Source: Lingula anatina (lineage: Eukaryota; Brachiopoda; Lingulata; Lingulida; Lingulidae). Taken from it: 64,000 nucleotides of DNA. Where the stretch lies: contig NW_019773737.1 of assembly GCF_001039355.2 (NCBI RefSeq), forward strand, positions 62,001 through 126,000. Reading direction: 5' to 3'. A program made the translations under genes and the position numbers. Shown here piece by piece: positions 50,601 to 63,927 of this stretch. The notes below the pieces were generated by a model. The model ran no database searches, was not told the DNA's origin, and was given only the letters and a program-made list of their open reading frames with translations. The number at the start of each line of letters is the position of its first letter. The first letter of the stretch is position 1.

Positions 50601-53600
50601 ATATTCTGATTTGATTTATATATTACTGCATTGTTTTTTGTTTTATTTTTTTATGTGTCAGCTTAGTTACATAGAAAAAATCAGTTCATGTGTAAATAAA
50701 AATTTTGGAATTTAGCAAGTTTTGGCATTCCATCAGTGGTAAATTTCATTTGTGGGATCTGCAGTTTGTGTGTTGTTTTAGTGTATTTGGTTATTTTGGG
50801 GTAATTTTATCGGTACTGTTACAATCATTATTTTCAGACCGTTGATGAGTTACAAGTTACTATTGACAGAAAACAGAGTTGTGAAGCCAAATCTGCTGAA
50901 GCTTTTTCTAAAGCCGAAAAGGAACGTATGCATATCAAATCAGACTTGGATGGTGTGAGAACAGACCTCAACCATGTCAGGTAAGGTTTAAAGTGTACAA
51001 AGCATGAAAATGTACATTAGTAAAGGACATAGTCGATATGTGGCAACTTCTTTCATTAAACATTATTCATATACATTCTTGATTTCCTTTACCTTAGAAA
51101 AAGGGGCAAATGTTCAAAAATAATCCATTCTGTGCTCAGTATATAACTTGTATTTAAGTACAGCATTTTACTCTGTGATAAATGAAAATGTGTACTCTTT
51201 CAGTGAGGATTTGGCTGAGGCCAAGATGAATAACAATACCTACATTCACCAGATGAATGACTGTAGACAACAGCTCCATGACAATGACCAGGAGATGATT
51301 GTGCTCAATGTGAAAAATGAAAACTCCCGAGCTGCAGAAGAGATACAGGCTAGAAAGGTAAGAATTGTCACTTTCTGTGCAATCTTATGAGAAATTTCAT
51401 AATAACATAGCTGATAAAAACTTTTCATCATGAAACTTCATTGTTGTATCAAGTGGTGTATTATGAAATCGAATGTTTAAACTACTGAAATGTTACAATT
51501 TAGGTGAAAGATCTAGAAGGCAGAATTAGGGAGCAGACATTTGAACACAAGAAACTAGAAGAGAATAATGATAGACTGACAGCCTGGAAGGAATCTAAGG
51601 TATATACATGTTAGGCAAATGCATTCACAGTCACATTTGGCAAATTCTCTGTTATATGTAAACTATTGAAGTGAGATTTTCAACAGACTACTCCTTACTA
51701 TCTCAATTAACCATTAAAATCTTTTTTACTTACAACATGTATTTTAGCTTAACATGTTTTCATAAATTTCCAATGTGCTTTACTGTTGTGTACCATTTTG
51801 TTTTTGTGTCAACATAGAAATAACTGTTTACTAATACATATACATCCTTCCATTGTATCCCTGGGACAGCCGGTAAACTGAATGAAATACCCAAGTGTTA
51901 TAGAATGGTTGATTGTTTTAAGAATTAGAAATGAGTGAATATTTGACTCTTTTGCATGAAAAAAATTCACACATTTTCATAAGGTTTCAATGATGAATTA
52001 TGCATGTTGATGAAATATGTTTTGTTATGATTGTGTTATGATTTAAATCTTTGTTATGACTTACAATTCTTAGCCAATATTTAAAACAGATTTTTTGGTA
52101 TTGTTTCCAAAAATGTATACTTCTTATACCAAACATTATGCTTGGTATTTAATTTGATAATAAATGAATGTTTCACAGTATTTACTACTTAAACTATGCA
52201 CCAAACTCCTTGTGCACTGCATGCAAAATTATCTTGAATACATCTTGGATACCCTGTAATACTTTCTACTTCAACTTGACACTACCCATCTCTCTGTTAA
52301 TTTCTGTGTTGAAGTGATAAAATCTCTCATATCATATATTTTTATTGAAATACGACCTGATATACCTAATTTTAAACATGGTAAACCAGTTCTGTTAATT
52401 TAATGGTGATAATATTAACTAGTGCATGATGCCTTTCATCTTAAAGTGATGATTTCCTTTTAATCAAATCTATTATTATGGAAGTTTTAATAAGAGTGTA
52501 TAAATATTTAACTAGATTTGGAAAATATGAATTACAACACAAATATTGAACTTGAGTGAATCAATATGTTGTTTGATTATATCCACAGGTAATAAAATTA
52601 TTTATTTTCACTTCACAGCAAGCTAAGTTCACAGAGCAGATCTCTGAGCTTGAGAATCAGAGAGAGTTGAAGGAAGAGACATTAAAACAACTTCTTAGGA
52701 AGAATGATGAGAGAGATATGATGATAGCAGATATGACGCAGAAGATTCACCAGTGGTAAGACTTAATTAAGAGCATATTGACATTGCACTTGGGATAAGT
52801 TCAAGGTTAAACATTAGCTACAAAATGGATGGCTTTGTTTGTGTAAAACTTTTTTTTTTACTGATACACAACATGTAACAAAATTTAGTGGGATTTAAAA
52901 AATTCGGTACTGAATAGCCATGTAATGTTAAATGCATTGCCTCATTTCAGTCAAAAACAGAAGGTTATAGACGAGAAAAACACCGTCAGAATTCACAAGG
53001 AGATTGCTCGCACAGAGAAACAGATCGAGGTGACAATGGAGGAACTGAGCAAAGTTCAGACCATAAATAGAGCTATCAGAGATACCCTCATGTCAGAGGA
53101 GAATAAGGCCTCACTTGAAGAAGAGAAACTGAGGGTAAGATGACGTGGTGCTAATGTTGTCAGTTGATATATAATTTTGGAGATTGAGGTTTTTAGGAGG
53201 GAAAGAGTGTGAAAGACAGACCTGTATACATGTACTACTGATAATATAAGCATACTGATTTTTTGTGCCTCAGCAAGTTTCATTAGTAATAGGTGCAAAT
53301 TTTTAGTTCATTAAAAATAGATGAATAGGATTATAATAGATATAATAATAATCGTCACCATCAAGGCAAATTGACTGAATGTTGAGTTTTAATTAACAGG
53401 TGCACTCCTGTTAAATATTTCATAGTGCTTACTGTTTCTTTGACAGATTACTGCTGAGAGCTTAAAGAAACAAGTTAAGGATGAGATCCATACAAAAACA
53501 GTGATGCAAGCAAGAATAGTGTCAGACAACACAGAACTGGTCTCTTCTCATGATGAATTCAAAGCAAAAAGAGAAAAGGTGAGAAATAGTCACTATAGTC

Positions 53601-56105
53601 ACACTGGTAATCACAGTAGGTGCTTATTGGTTACATTACATTAGTGCTATGCTTGTTTAATCAACTAATATTTTGATAACAATGTTACAGGCATTTCAAA
53701 GATTTTTATAGGTATTTATTTATTTATTTATTTTGGGACTGTTGATTATTTTTTAAGATTATTTTGTTTATCATCTAAGGTCCAGAAAGTTGTAGATGAA
53801 TTGATGGAAAATCTCAGAGTTATACTTGGGAAAGTGGAAAAGTTAAGAGCTGAATATGCCAAAAGGGCAAAGGTAAGTTGAAGAAAAGGTGCTGATGCAA
53901 GGAAAATAGATATTCACTTTATACATTGTTTGATAATTTTACATCTGTTAATAATGTATTATTAATGTGTCATTCAATATTTGTTTGTTATTTTCATGAA
54001 TTAGATATCGATTCTTTTAACTCTGTTCAATAAGTTAGGTTAGTAGTATGGTCAAGAGAACAAGAAGCATCAAAGTGGTTAAACATTCCAGCACCCTGGT
54101 CATCATAATTAAAAATCTTTATGACTGAAGACTTGTTCTATTTTGTGTTTATCAGCCAGACATTATCAGTTATGATATGATTTTAAAAATATTGTTCAAT
54201 CTTGCAGGCCATTGAAGGTTTAGACAAAGAATTGAATCAGGTCCAAACTATGCACCAAGAACTAGAGACAAAATTAATGGGCAGGAAAAATGTGTTGGAT
54301 CCACAAAATAATGAACTTAAGGTATGATAGTTATTGTATTAGTCTTGGAAAAGTACCTAGGGCATTCACTGTAATAGATATTGGTTTAATCTAGTTAAAC
54401 TTAACTATGTTTCAAAGTCCCAAAATTGCTTTTCATATATAAAAAAGTAATGTAACATCTATTGGCAATTTTGCTGAAAGCAGAGACAAAGATATATATT
54501 TATAATGGGAGACATTTTCGTAAAATGTTTTTTTTTCTGTATTCAGGCAAGCAATAATGAGTTGGACAATAAAATTGAGAAGGCGAATAAAAGAACTGAA
54601 ATGATCTTGAGCAAGCTTGAGGACATCGACAAATCCAATAACATGATGAAGAGAGTCTGGCAGAAGACAGAGCTGGCCATAAAGCAGGCTAAGTAAATGC
54701 CATTTTATCAAACTTTTCTGCACTTATGATAAATTGTTATGAAATAAAGAAATCAGAATTGTATAAACACAAAGAGGCAATTGGATTTTGCTTAAATAGG
54801 CTTTGCTATACACATATATGCAAGAATTATATAGCTGAAGAATAAAGAAACATTTTGGTTAAAGGCCAATGTTTTACTCTCATGGAACACAAACTGAGTT
54901 TTACGGATAGTTTCACTATGTTTTTACTTTGCAGTGAGAAGGCAGAAGAACTGGATATCAAGTTGGCTTATGCACAAAAAGTGGACCAAGAAACCAAAGA
55001 ATCTCTACTTAGAACAACTAGTAAGCATAGGCATATTTGCCTTGGTGTTTATGGCAAATCCTTGGTGTTAGTGGAATATTGGTTAATTAGTTATGTCATC
55101 TTATCCCTTAACTCTTGCCAACTTGATTTCAATGTAAGTAACTAATTTTTGAGGACTGGTGCATTCTGGTGTTTGTTAATTTTATGCATTGCTTTATTTT
55201 TATTCAAGCTCGTATGAACACATTAGATATGCAGCATGAGCAACTCATGAAGGACAGGCGGGAAGTGCATGAAAAAACAATGGTAAATACAGAATACCAC
55301 ATGTGATTTTGACATGGTGCTACATTTCAGCCTTTATTTATATAGCAAATTCTCATTTGTAAATTAGACTTAAAATGAATTCTCATCGATGTGTTTTAGA
55401 TCAGGGACAAAATGATACTCTCACTAGCATAAATTCTAATCTGTGATGATAATTTATAACAGATAATTTAAAAAGTTTTTTCATGTTGAATATTCTCTTT
55501 TCACCTCAGACTGACCTCACAGATAAACTGATACTAAATAAGGAGCTGGCCTCACGCTACAGACAGTTGCAGTTGCTGTATGTCAAAGTGAAGAATGAAT
55601 ATATGAATGAATATGATGGCAGAGTGAACATGGAATCTACAATAAAAGATCTAAAACAGGTAAATATTGCTTATAATGATTTTGCTCCTAACATATCTGA
55701 ACAACATGATGATGCATTTTCCTTCAATACTGTATGTTGTGTCATGTTACTGTAGATCATGGTTAGCACATACATCCATTTATTTTCCAGCTTCACAGTT
55801 TGCAAGTCAGAATGCATGCTGCTCTTCAGGAGTACTACAAATGTCGTGGAGCATACAATGAGTATGAACTGAATCGTATGGAAAGTGAAACTGCTGACAA
55901 TGCTCACAAAGTCAGTGAGCTGCAAGGCCAACTGGATGGAGCTCTGTCAAAGATTGGTCAGTTTTTGAAAACTCATTTAGATGGAGATGCAGCCCGCAGA
56001 ATGGCCATGGAGGTGCTGAGAAGAGAAGATGCTGGACTTGCTAGAGAGAAGACAGAAGTTTTACTGGAAACTGCCACCAATGGTACTGCTGTAGCAGCTC
56101 ATTAA
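47672..56105 (+). CDS. CCDC178: Coiled-coil domain-containing protein 178
   Basis: Nineteen coding exons: 47672-47831, 48038-48127, 48976-49233, 49422-49565, 49916-50143, 50348-50568, 50838-50980, 51204-51357, 51504-51599, 52619-52755, 52951-53134, 53447-53578, 53780-53872, 54208-54321, 54547-54692, 54935-55020, 55209-55282, 55510-55659 and 55791-56105. They total 2925 nt (974 aa) with consistent phases. After a Ser/Thr-rich N-terminus comes RRRSCELTNAALPCVKK and a following IEEWC, matching the conserved RRHSC...PCV...EEW block of vertebrate CCDC178 as I recall it, and later VQGEHEACSMDISELAWHV (compare VQKEHEA). From about residue 300 to the end it is charged heptad coiled coil, without membrane segments. 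The cellular role is poorly known. The start is the first ATG after the uORF-bearing leader. AATAAA at 56111-56116 follows the stop by 5 nt and another lies at 56149. The exon 5 donor is weak (GTTGGT). Confidence 0.85.
48163..48777. mobile_element. MITE-like element in CCDC178 intron (TA target site)
   Basis: Terminal inverted repeats GACTTGCCCTTCAAGAAATC (left; the right end reads GACTCGCCC... on the opposite strand) are flanked by TA on both sides. A second inverted pair lies inside: CCCTTCAAG...CGACGAAAACCGGAAGTGCG near 48368-48401 against its complement at about 48720-48752. The right end thus carries two tandem terminal units. There is no coding capacity. The termini and TA suggest a Tc1/mariner-type non-autonomous element, perhaps with a nested relative. 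Confidence 0.78.
49771..49806 (+). repeat. (ATATC)n minisatellite
   Basis: Pentamer run with a few G substitutions, in the CCDC178 intron before exon 5. Confidence 0.93.
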
Positions 56106-57461
56106 ATAACAATAAAAGTGTTCAAAAATAATGTTTATACTTTGTCAAAATAAAGACATCCCACTCCACTATAACCAAGTGGATTAGATGCTCCTTGCCA
56201 ATGGTTGGTTATAAATTTTTTAAAGTTTATGAAACAAGTGGCCTACTGATTATTTATCACAAGTGCCTTCGTGAAGTATGGATATATTGTGGTGGTGATA
56301 CCATTTTACTATCATCTACATCATTTTTCAAGTAAATTATATTTAGTGAAAAACATTAAGCTGTGTTTTCTTCAGTAATGTTTGCTGCTTACACAGCTCA
56401 TGGAGATGTACAATTTTAATTCCCAACCATTATACATATTATACAAAGCTGTGCAGAGCACATCTATGTTCTTTGTCATGAAAAGATGGTGTTAACTGTA
56501 ATACAGTAAATGCTGGTTAAATTGTCACTTAATAAAATGTTAGTTTTGCACACTGTTGTTCCTGGCAAACCATTATATCAGACTACAAGACTTAAAATTT
56601 CTTTTGCAAAATAAAATGGCATATTTAAATGCCTTTTACAGAAACATTTATAACAATACTCAATTTTTTATAACTTAAATTCTTTTATTTTATATTTTTT
56701 TGAGAGATACATCCCCTTGCTTATCTTGAACAGGAGGTCAGACAATGTTGAAGCAGCACTTTCATCATTTAATGAGCAATTTTCAGCACACTACTTTGTA
56801 GACAACTAGTAACTTCCAAATTCCATCAAAATACACAAAAAAGCTCTTTCTCTCTCTCAAACAAACAAACAAAAAATATCTTGAACAATAATTTAGTCTC
56901 CACGGAACAAAAAATAACACCAGTCAAAACCTAGTTTAATACATAAACCTGGTTGTATCAAAATTCTCTTTTTCCCCTCAAAGTAGTGTAGTACATTTTT
57001 TTTTTTTTTTTTAGGAAAACATTTAAATTTGAGAAAAAAATAAATAAAGAAATGCACAAGTTTACACTAAATACAGTATTACATATCTTGATACTTGCTC
57101 AAACTTAATAAATATTCAGGTGTACAAGATTAGTAAGACTTACAAGCATGTACATCTTGAATGAGTCTGTCAATACAGTACAATGATATCATGTTTCTAT
57201 TTCAAGCATTTCTGTTACAGCAGTGCTACAGTTTGCACACATACTTGTAATCATCAATAGCCAATCCCCATCCAATAAAGAACAAATGAAAAGTAAAGTA
57301 ATGACCAAAACAAACGCATTTTATCATTTCATAAAAATAAGTAAACAGCTGTTCCATGATAAATTCAAAAATTTTGAAAACAAAAGTGTACATTCTTGGG
57401 TAAACCTTATTATGCTTATAAACCATGCACTCACATGATCATAAAATTACAATTTTACTTA
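56106..57461. other. Convergent 3' regions of CCDC178 and the protease gene
   Basis: No coding region is seen. The left part holds the short CCDC178 3'UTR. The rest probably includes protease 3'UTR on the minus strand, with a minus-strand AATAAA at 56684-56689. A T run lies at 56996-57012. Confidence 0.6.
56111..56116 (+). terminator. Poly(A) signal of CCDC178 (candidate)
   Basis: AATAAA begins 5 nt after the stop codon; a second lies at 56149-56154. The 3'UTR is probably short, with the second signal giving a more usual length. Confidence 0.5.
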
Positions 57462-60400
57462 TCACATTGTTACAAAGGTTGGATCAGTTTCTACACCACA
57501 ATTGTTGTCTTTCTGTGCCATCAAAACATAGCCATCATTTCCCCAGTAGGTGGACCAAGAGTTCTTGACCAGCCAGTAAGCTTTTCCATTCATGGTTCCA
57601 TAGCCTACTGCAAGAACTGCATGATCAAGCTGCTCTGGTGCATTACCTGAAAATTGAACATGATAATTAAAAACAGTACTTTAAACATATCTATACAAAT
57701 ACAAACAACCAAGGAGCATGATAGCAAGAACCTATTATTAACATTTTTTTTTTTTTTTTTTTTGGCCAATATGTAACCCATTGTAGCAAAAATTCCAAAT
57801 TACCCATTTAGCAAAAATTAAACACGTTTAACTTGTTTTTGTAAAAGGTATACGCATTTAAGGGTTTCAAAAATACTCACCACATTTAGGTTCATAATAA
57901 ACTCCATTTGAGTAAAAACTGAAGCTTTTGTGGGAGGCATCGATTGCCACTGAGATGGGTCCATGCTTTGCAAGAGCCATCTTGAGAGCATCTGAATCAC
58001 CTGATGTGACATTATACCAGACCTTGATTTGCACCCTTGTGCCATTTGTCTTCCAATGACATTTACCATCCTAAATTCACAATTAAAGAAAGTTTAAACA
58101 ACTTTAACAAATAAAAAAATAAAAATGGCATAAAACAGATACCCTTAGGTGATTCAGCATCACTTAGTTAATTTTTCCAAAAATTTTTCATCACACATTA
58201 CAGTAGAAAAAAATCATGGAAAGAAATAATGCTGTTTCAATCTTACCACTGCCATATATGACCCATAGATCTCCTCTGTGGTCAGTCCACCATGTTTCCG
58301 TATCCACTGGTAAGCCAGAAAATCATCTCCTCCATCACAACCCATGTTACCTTCACCCCAAGAACAGTCTATTAACTCCTGTTGGGATAGTTTTAGAAGC
58401 TTTCCAGTCTGAAAAAGTAAAAAAAATCTCTCAAAAATATCTCAAGTAATGTACAGTATAAAGGTATAGCACAAATAAAAAATGCAAAGTAATACATTAT
58501 GCTTATAAAATGTATTAAATGAGTCCATAAAACAACATCTAATACCCCATTCACATTACGCTCAGTAATCCGGATAAGTTGCGAATTAGGTCACAATTCG
58601 AATAAATGCAGTAGTGTGAACGCAAGAGGATTTCTGTAATGCGAATTTTCAAAATCCTGCAAGCGAGGTGGATTTCTAAGCGCGATCCGAATAACTTACC
58701 GGAATCGACACCTGTACAGATCTTACTGCGCATGTGTGCAGAAAAGTGCGGGTATCTATGAACACTTGTTTATTACTTTAGCGATTGCACCAAGCGTATT
58801 TGGAGGTCACCACTCACTACAACATGAGGAAATAAACTTATTTTGCCATCTTATACTTCTCAAGAAAGCTGGAATGTCTTTTGAGTTGCATTTGTTGTCA
58901 CAAATTTTTGTTGGTATTTTAAGATTTCCTGTGCGGCGCATGCGCGAGTGTTCAAAACAGGAAGTTAAACCTGAAATTTTCAACGTGTGACTCTGTTTCG
59001 TTAGCGAGTGTGTGTGAACGCAATACCGAATCGAATTCCTCACGAAAAATTCGGATTACAGAAATGCGCATTTTTGCAACTGTAGTGTGAATGGGGTATA
59101 AATCAGCTCTTAATTTTCTGCAGATATGTAAGCAGAAGTTACAAACCATTAAGAAATAAGTCCCTTCAAGTGTGCCAGTTGTACCAAAACTCCAACAAGA
59201 TCCACATACAGCCTGGTCTTTTACTGGGGTCACAGCACCTACAAAGACAAATTTCAGGGCTTCAAAAACAATACCATAAGAACAGTAACAGTAGCCATTC
59301 TATTTTGATAACGACAAAGCAATGTTAAAACAAACAAGAAGCAAATGATGCACACCAATGTGAACTGTTGTTTCAAAAATTTTAGGAATTCAAATCATTG
59401 AGAAATTGAAGTAATGTACTGTTTAATAAGATCTCAGGTATGGTTCTTTCTTTGAAGAAGAATTATCAAAGTAAATTTGTAATAAAAAAAAGCCAAAACA
59501 ACCACAGACTTCAAAAATGTATGTTTCAAAAACTTAAATAAAAATTTAAAACAGGCTAAAATATTCAATATATACAAACAAGCTATTTTAACCCACCATA
59601 GTTTCTCCAGTCCACCTGGCTTGGTAGTTTAATACTTTCATACATCTTCTTGTTGAAGGGCAGCCCCCCATTGTATCCTGGTTTGTACAGACGTCCTCTC
59701 ATTTTCTTCATCTCCCATGGGCTCCTGTCAGCAAGATGGTTCACTGCAACTTTGTAACTCAGTCCAGCTCGGTTCTTGGAGTGAATAAATCTAAAAATTG
59801 TTGTGAAAAATATTATGCAGTGAAAATGATACAATCCACACAGACTTTTTACTAAAATGTTTATTTGTTTCATTAGAAGTTTTTTTGACATGAAATCTTT
59901 ACAGTTATCAATCTCATCAGGGATTAACTTATGGGGGGAAAAACTCCTATCAGAATGCAAAATCCCTGAGGCTATTAACTTTACAGTCACTAACTCAGCC
60001 CTTTCCAACTCACCTTACGTTGTGCCTGAAATTAAATTTACGGGTCTCATGCTCTTTTATAGTCATGAAGTTTCGCTGGTAAGTTTTCTTAAAATCTTCA
60101 AACATTTCATGGATGTGGAGGTCATCATGATGTACGTATTCCCTCATGGGGTTCATAAGGATTCTCTTTTCTGAATTCTTGGTCTGGGTATATCCAACAG
60201 AACAGTTCTTTACTACAAAAAAAAAAAAAAACAAAGAAATAATAAAAATATTATCATACTGTGCCATCATTGACATTATAAGATGAAAAAATTAATATCT
60301 ATAAAGCTTTTGTAATACCAGTCTCCCTTAACTTGAACTGCAATATTTCAATGACCTTCAACAGAAAATATTCATCAGGTAATCTCACCTGTTGGTTGAA

Positions 60401-62915
60401 AAACTGAGACATTGAGAGATGTGTTGGTGTACTCTAGATAACCATGATAATCAATGTAGTACTTGTCGTAATGGGAGCCCATCAAAGTGTCATAGCCAAA
60501 CATCTCATAGCGCACAGGAATCTGCTTTTTAGAATCCACGTAGAATGTGTATGTGTTCTTTTTCTTGCCAACTGTCATCACAAACCTCCAGGCATCTACA
60601 GTGATGTTTGCACCTGTGGGGTGGGGCTGTCCCTTGGCATACAGCTGAGGGAGGATAAATGGGGAATGTGATTAATGACGATTTAAATATGAGATTAAAG
60701 AATGGATAGCAGCTACCTGTAGCTACTTGACTCTCTGCATAGCTTATCAACTTGTAACTTCAATATTATTGTTTATCTCAAACAAATTCTATGGAGTTGA
60801 TTTTTTTCTTTGGCAAGTGATTAAAGTAATATGAACCTTGAATCTTTGCACAACTTGCAATGAATAAATTTTCTGGTCCCCTGGCTTTTACATATCAATA
60901 TACAACATAAAAACATTAATGTTCACTGGGTGAATTAAATTTTAACTAACTCAGCAATGGCAAAAGCCTGTAAGGACAGAGTTGCAATGAATGTCCAAAT
61001 CCTTTTATACCCACCAGCTCACTACATAACTGGGTTTCATACTTCTATAAAATATGTAACTATTTTCCATTTATAATTCAATGGATTATAAATTATAATT
61101 TCATATAACATTAATACTTGAAGAGCAGACTTTTCATTATTTTTAATTCATTGCACTTTACATACTGTAAAGTTGGTCAAGTCTGGGAATACACTCTGCA
61201 ACTGTGGCATTCCACCTGATTCAAAGCAAGTGAGCTGGTTGAGCTTGTCATCACTGTAACTAGTGAACACTACAGAGTAGGATTTCTTCAGATCACCTCT
61301 TTGATACATCTTAGACATGCCTGGGAAGAAACATGATATTATATAAACAGAAAACACCAATTTTCTTTTAGGATGCTGCCACATTAGATCAAGAGATAAA
61401 TCAAAAGACATATAGTTTTTGTTTATAGCTGAATACACCATTGGATGTGATGATCTTAAAAGTGCAATATGTAACAGAGCATAAAATAAATTTTCATACT
61501 AATTACATGCCAGTTTCTACAGAGTGACTTTCATTCAGCAAGGTCTAATTGTCTATTGACTTCGCTATCCAGGAGTATAAATAAACAAATCAAAGTAAAA
61601 AAAAATCAGTGCAGATCATAATTACAGGGACACAGAGAGAGACTAATAAGTACTATAAAGTTTGATGCATACCATATAGCAGCTAAATGCATTTTCACTA
61701 ATAATACACAATATATTATGTCAGACAGACAAGTTATATATTAGACTTAAATCATACCTGAATAATAGTCAATTCTAGTTCTATTGTTATGGCCATCATA
61801 GTAGGCATAAAATGGCTCCTTGATTTCAGCATAAGGAAGCTGAAGCATCCCACCGACCTGATACGCTTTGGCAATGCTAGGCTTGGTTGGGGCAGCACCT
61901 AAACAGGTGCCCAGAAAACCTGCAAAACACTTGGTTATTAACTCTGTTCATTTGCAATCACACAAATGGTTACAAGTCCTTTGTGAATCAAAATTTCAAT
62001 TTTCAAGGAAATTTTAAAACTTCACCCTTAATCACCAAGGTATAAAAAATACAATCCACAAACTGGTTTTTGAGTTCTAAACTTCTAATGTTTGGGCCAC
62101 TCTTGTAATGGAGGCTGGTGGATTTCACTCTTTGAGATAAATACCGGTATCAGCAGTGGACTGTTTTAAAAATGCAAATCTTAGTTTACACACTTTATTA
62201 TAAAATTCATGCGTATAAGCACTTCTCATGATGATTTTGATATATACGCTGGCTCATTTTTCTGGGTGCTCCATTATACGACAGGTTAATTGCTTGACAA
62301 AGGGATATTACATGCACTTCACTCACAGCTCTATCAATGGGAAAACCAGTTGGCATTATACATGTACCAGTAGGAGTGTGCAAGTTGAGGAGACGAAAAG
62401 TAAGATAAAAATTTAAGGTCTTTGCTTTTATGTGTTAACACAGAGTATATCAAAATTGTCAATAGGAGTGCTGCATGTAATTCATGAATTCCGTGCTACA
62501 TGTACAGGGGTAGTTTCACTTTATACAGTACTACTGCACATGCATGTATTTCAAGTAAAATGACCCATACCAACACACTGAGCTAGCCAATATTGCCACA
62601 GTTTTTGGGCTTACATACTTTAAGTGCCCCTACCTCAGTAAGGGTACCTATAGCATGTATGTACAAAAACTGAGGCAAGTGCCAGCATGGTACTGCAAAA
62701 CAACTAACTACATTAACTAGCAAATGACAGAGACTTGATATTGAACATCACTGTAACTTGTAAACGTAATAATTTATGCTCCGCGTGACAGCACAAGTTA
62801 TTGTCTATATCGAAATTAAATATGTCTCTAAAAGCAGGTTCACTGGTTTTAAACGTTATCAGGCTGACAAAACAAAACCACCTGCAAAAACGAGATAGGC
62901 AATCCTCCACGCCAT
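57462..62915 (-). CDS. Papain-family cysteine protease, counting factor associated protein D-like
   Basis: Ten exons: 62915-62882, 61919-61758, 61320-61166, 60644-60389, 60212-60014, 59790-59597, 59238-59147, 58408-58247, 58070-57881 and 57646-57462. They sum to 1629 nt (542 aa). A signal peptide ([15 protein letters not shown] to about residue 20) precedes a ~200-residue N-terminal region ([31 protein letters not shown]) found in proteins annotated as counting factor associated protein D. An I29 prodomain follows ([20 protein letters not shown]), then the C1A domain. The catalytic set is complete: oxyanion Gln about 342, Cys about 348 in CGSCWSFG, His about 490 in [11 protein letters not shown], Asn about 510 in VKNSW. 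A secreted or lysosomal endopeptidase is inferred. The domain is cathepsin L-like, with GCDGGDD in place of the usual GCNGG. It is convergent with CCDC178 and divergent from the partial gene at 63928. Confidence 0.92.
57744..57763 (+). repeat. Poly-T run
   Basis: Twenty consecutive T in the last intron of the protease gene. Confidence 0.97.
58543..59098. mobile_element. MITE-like element in protease intron (TAA target site)
   Basis: A 556-bp block is bounded by inverted repeats TACCCCATTCACATTAC (left) and TACCCCATTCACACTAC (right, on the opposite strand). TAA is present directly outside each end (58540-58542 and 59099-59101). A three-base TWA duplication is typical of PIF/Harbinger-type elements. 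No transposase is encoded. The interior is visibly richer in CG than the surrounding intron. Confidence 0.82.
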
Positions 62916-63927
62916 GTTTTCTCTTTGGCGAATGTAGGTCACCAGGGGTCAAATCCGCGCGCTGTGGGAAGGACTTATTATTTTTTTCTTACTGGCGACA
63001 CAAAATTATTGTTAAATTGACAAAAGAATAATAAAATGTTCTGTTTGAGATATAAAAATAATTCAGTGGTAATAAAATGGAGTTTAAAGCATTACAAAGC
63101 TGGCTATAAGGCTATGAAGATATTTTAATTTTCTGCTGAATGACAAACATGTGTGGGCAGCCATGTTTGTTTTGAATACTGACAGGACTGTAGCAGACCT
63201 TTGTTGCAGGCCGGTGTGTATATCCCTTGCTTCGCCTGGATTTCTGGTTGTCGTGTCTGCACAAGTTTCCTTGCATTAAAAATCGTTTCTGCAGTTTCGG
63301 GTGTATATTACGGTAAATATTGTTATCAAAGTCAATATTCAACGTGAAGTTTATTCAGCGATTGAGCATTGTTTTCAATTAATTTCAACTTAGAGAACAT
63401 TGTGACTTGCTTTGTCAAATAACACGTGTTTATTTAATAAAAATAAAACGAAACATGGGTTTTTTAATCACGTAAGGATCGAGAATTTGAATGTTGGTAA
63501 GTGTGTTTTTCAACGACAATCTGAATAGTTAAATTTTTTAAAATTTATCTCTCATCTCCTCCAACCTTTCCACTCCTGTTCACCAACCAGTTTTCCCAAC
63601 AGCAGGGCTATGAGTAAGCTGATTTATATGCTGATCTATAAGTTAGCAATTATTAGGATGTCACTTGCCTTGTTTTGGGCCATTTTGATCATCAGCTAAT
63701 ATACCAGCTTATTTCAGGCGAGATTGCACAACTTCAGCATGCTATATAAGGTCACCAGAACAAGAAGAAAATCCAGATTTTCGACATGTGACAGTTTAAA
63801 GGGTGTTATTTTTTTACAATTAAATATACAAACCCATGACTCTTGCTTTTAAACTATTGTTATGTTTGTTTTATTATTTTCATTATTGCCACTTATATAC
63901 AGCATTTAATGAGATTTTTGTTATTAG
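62916..63927. promoter_or_regulatory. Upstream region between the protease gene and the partial right-edge gene
   Basis: These 1012 bp separate divergent genes and should contain both promoters. AAACATGGCTGC on the minus strand (about 63156-63167) resembles a YY1-type element. The plus-strand gene's ATG follows a splice acceptor (AG at 63926-63927), so its leader exon lies in this interval. No coding region is seen. Confidence 0.5.

Noticed and set aside
63112-63342. Minus-strand frame of 76 codons upstream of the protease
   Set aside because: It has no homology, lies in the divergent promoter interval and has no splice link to the protease start.
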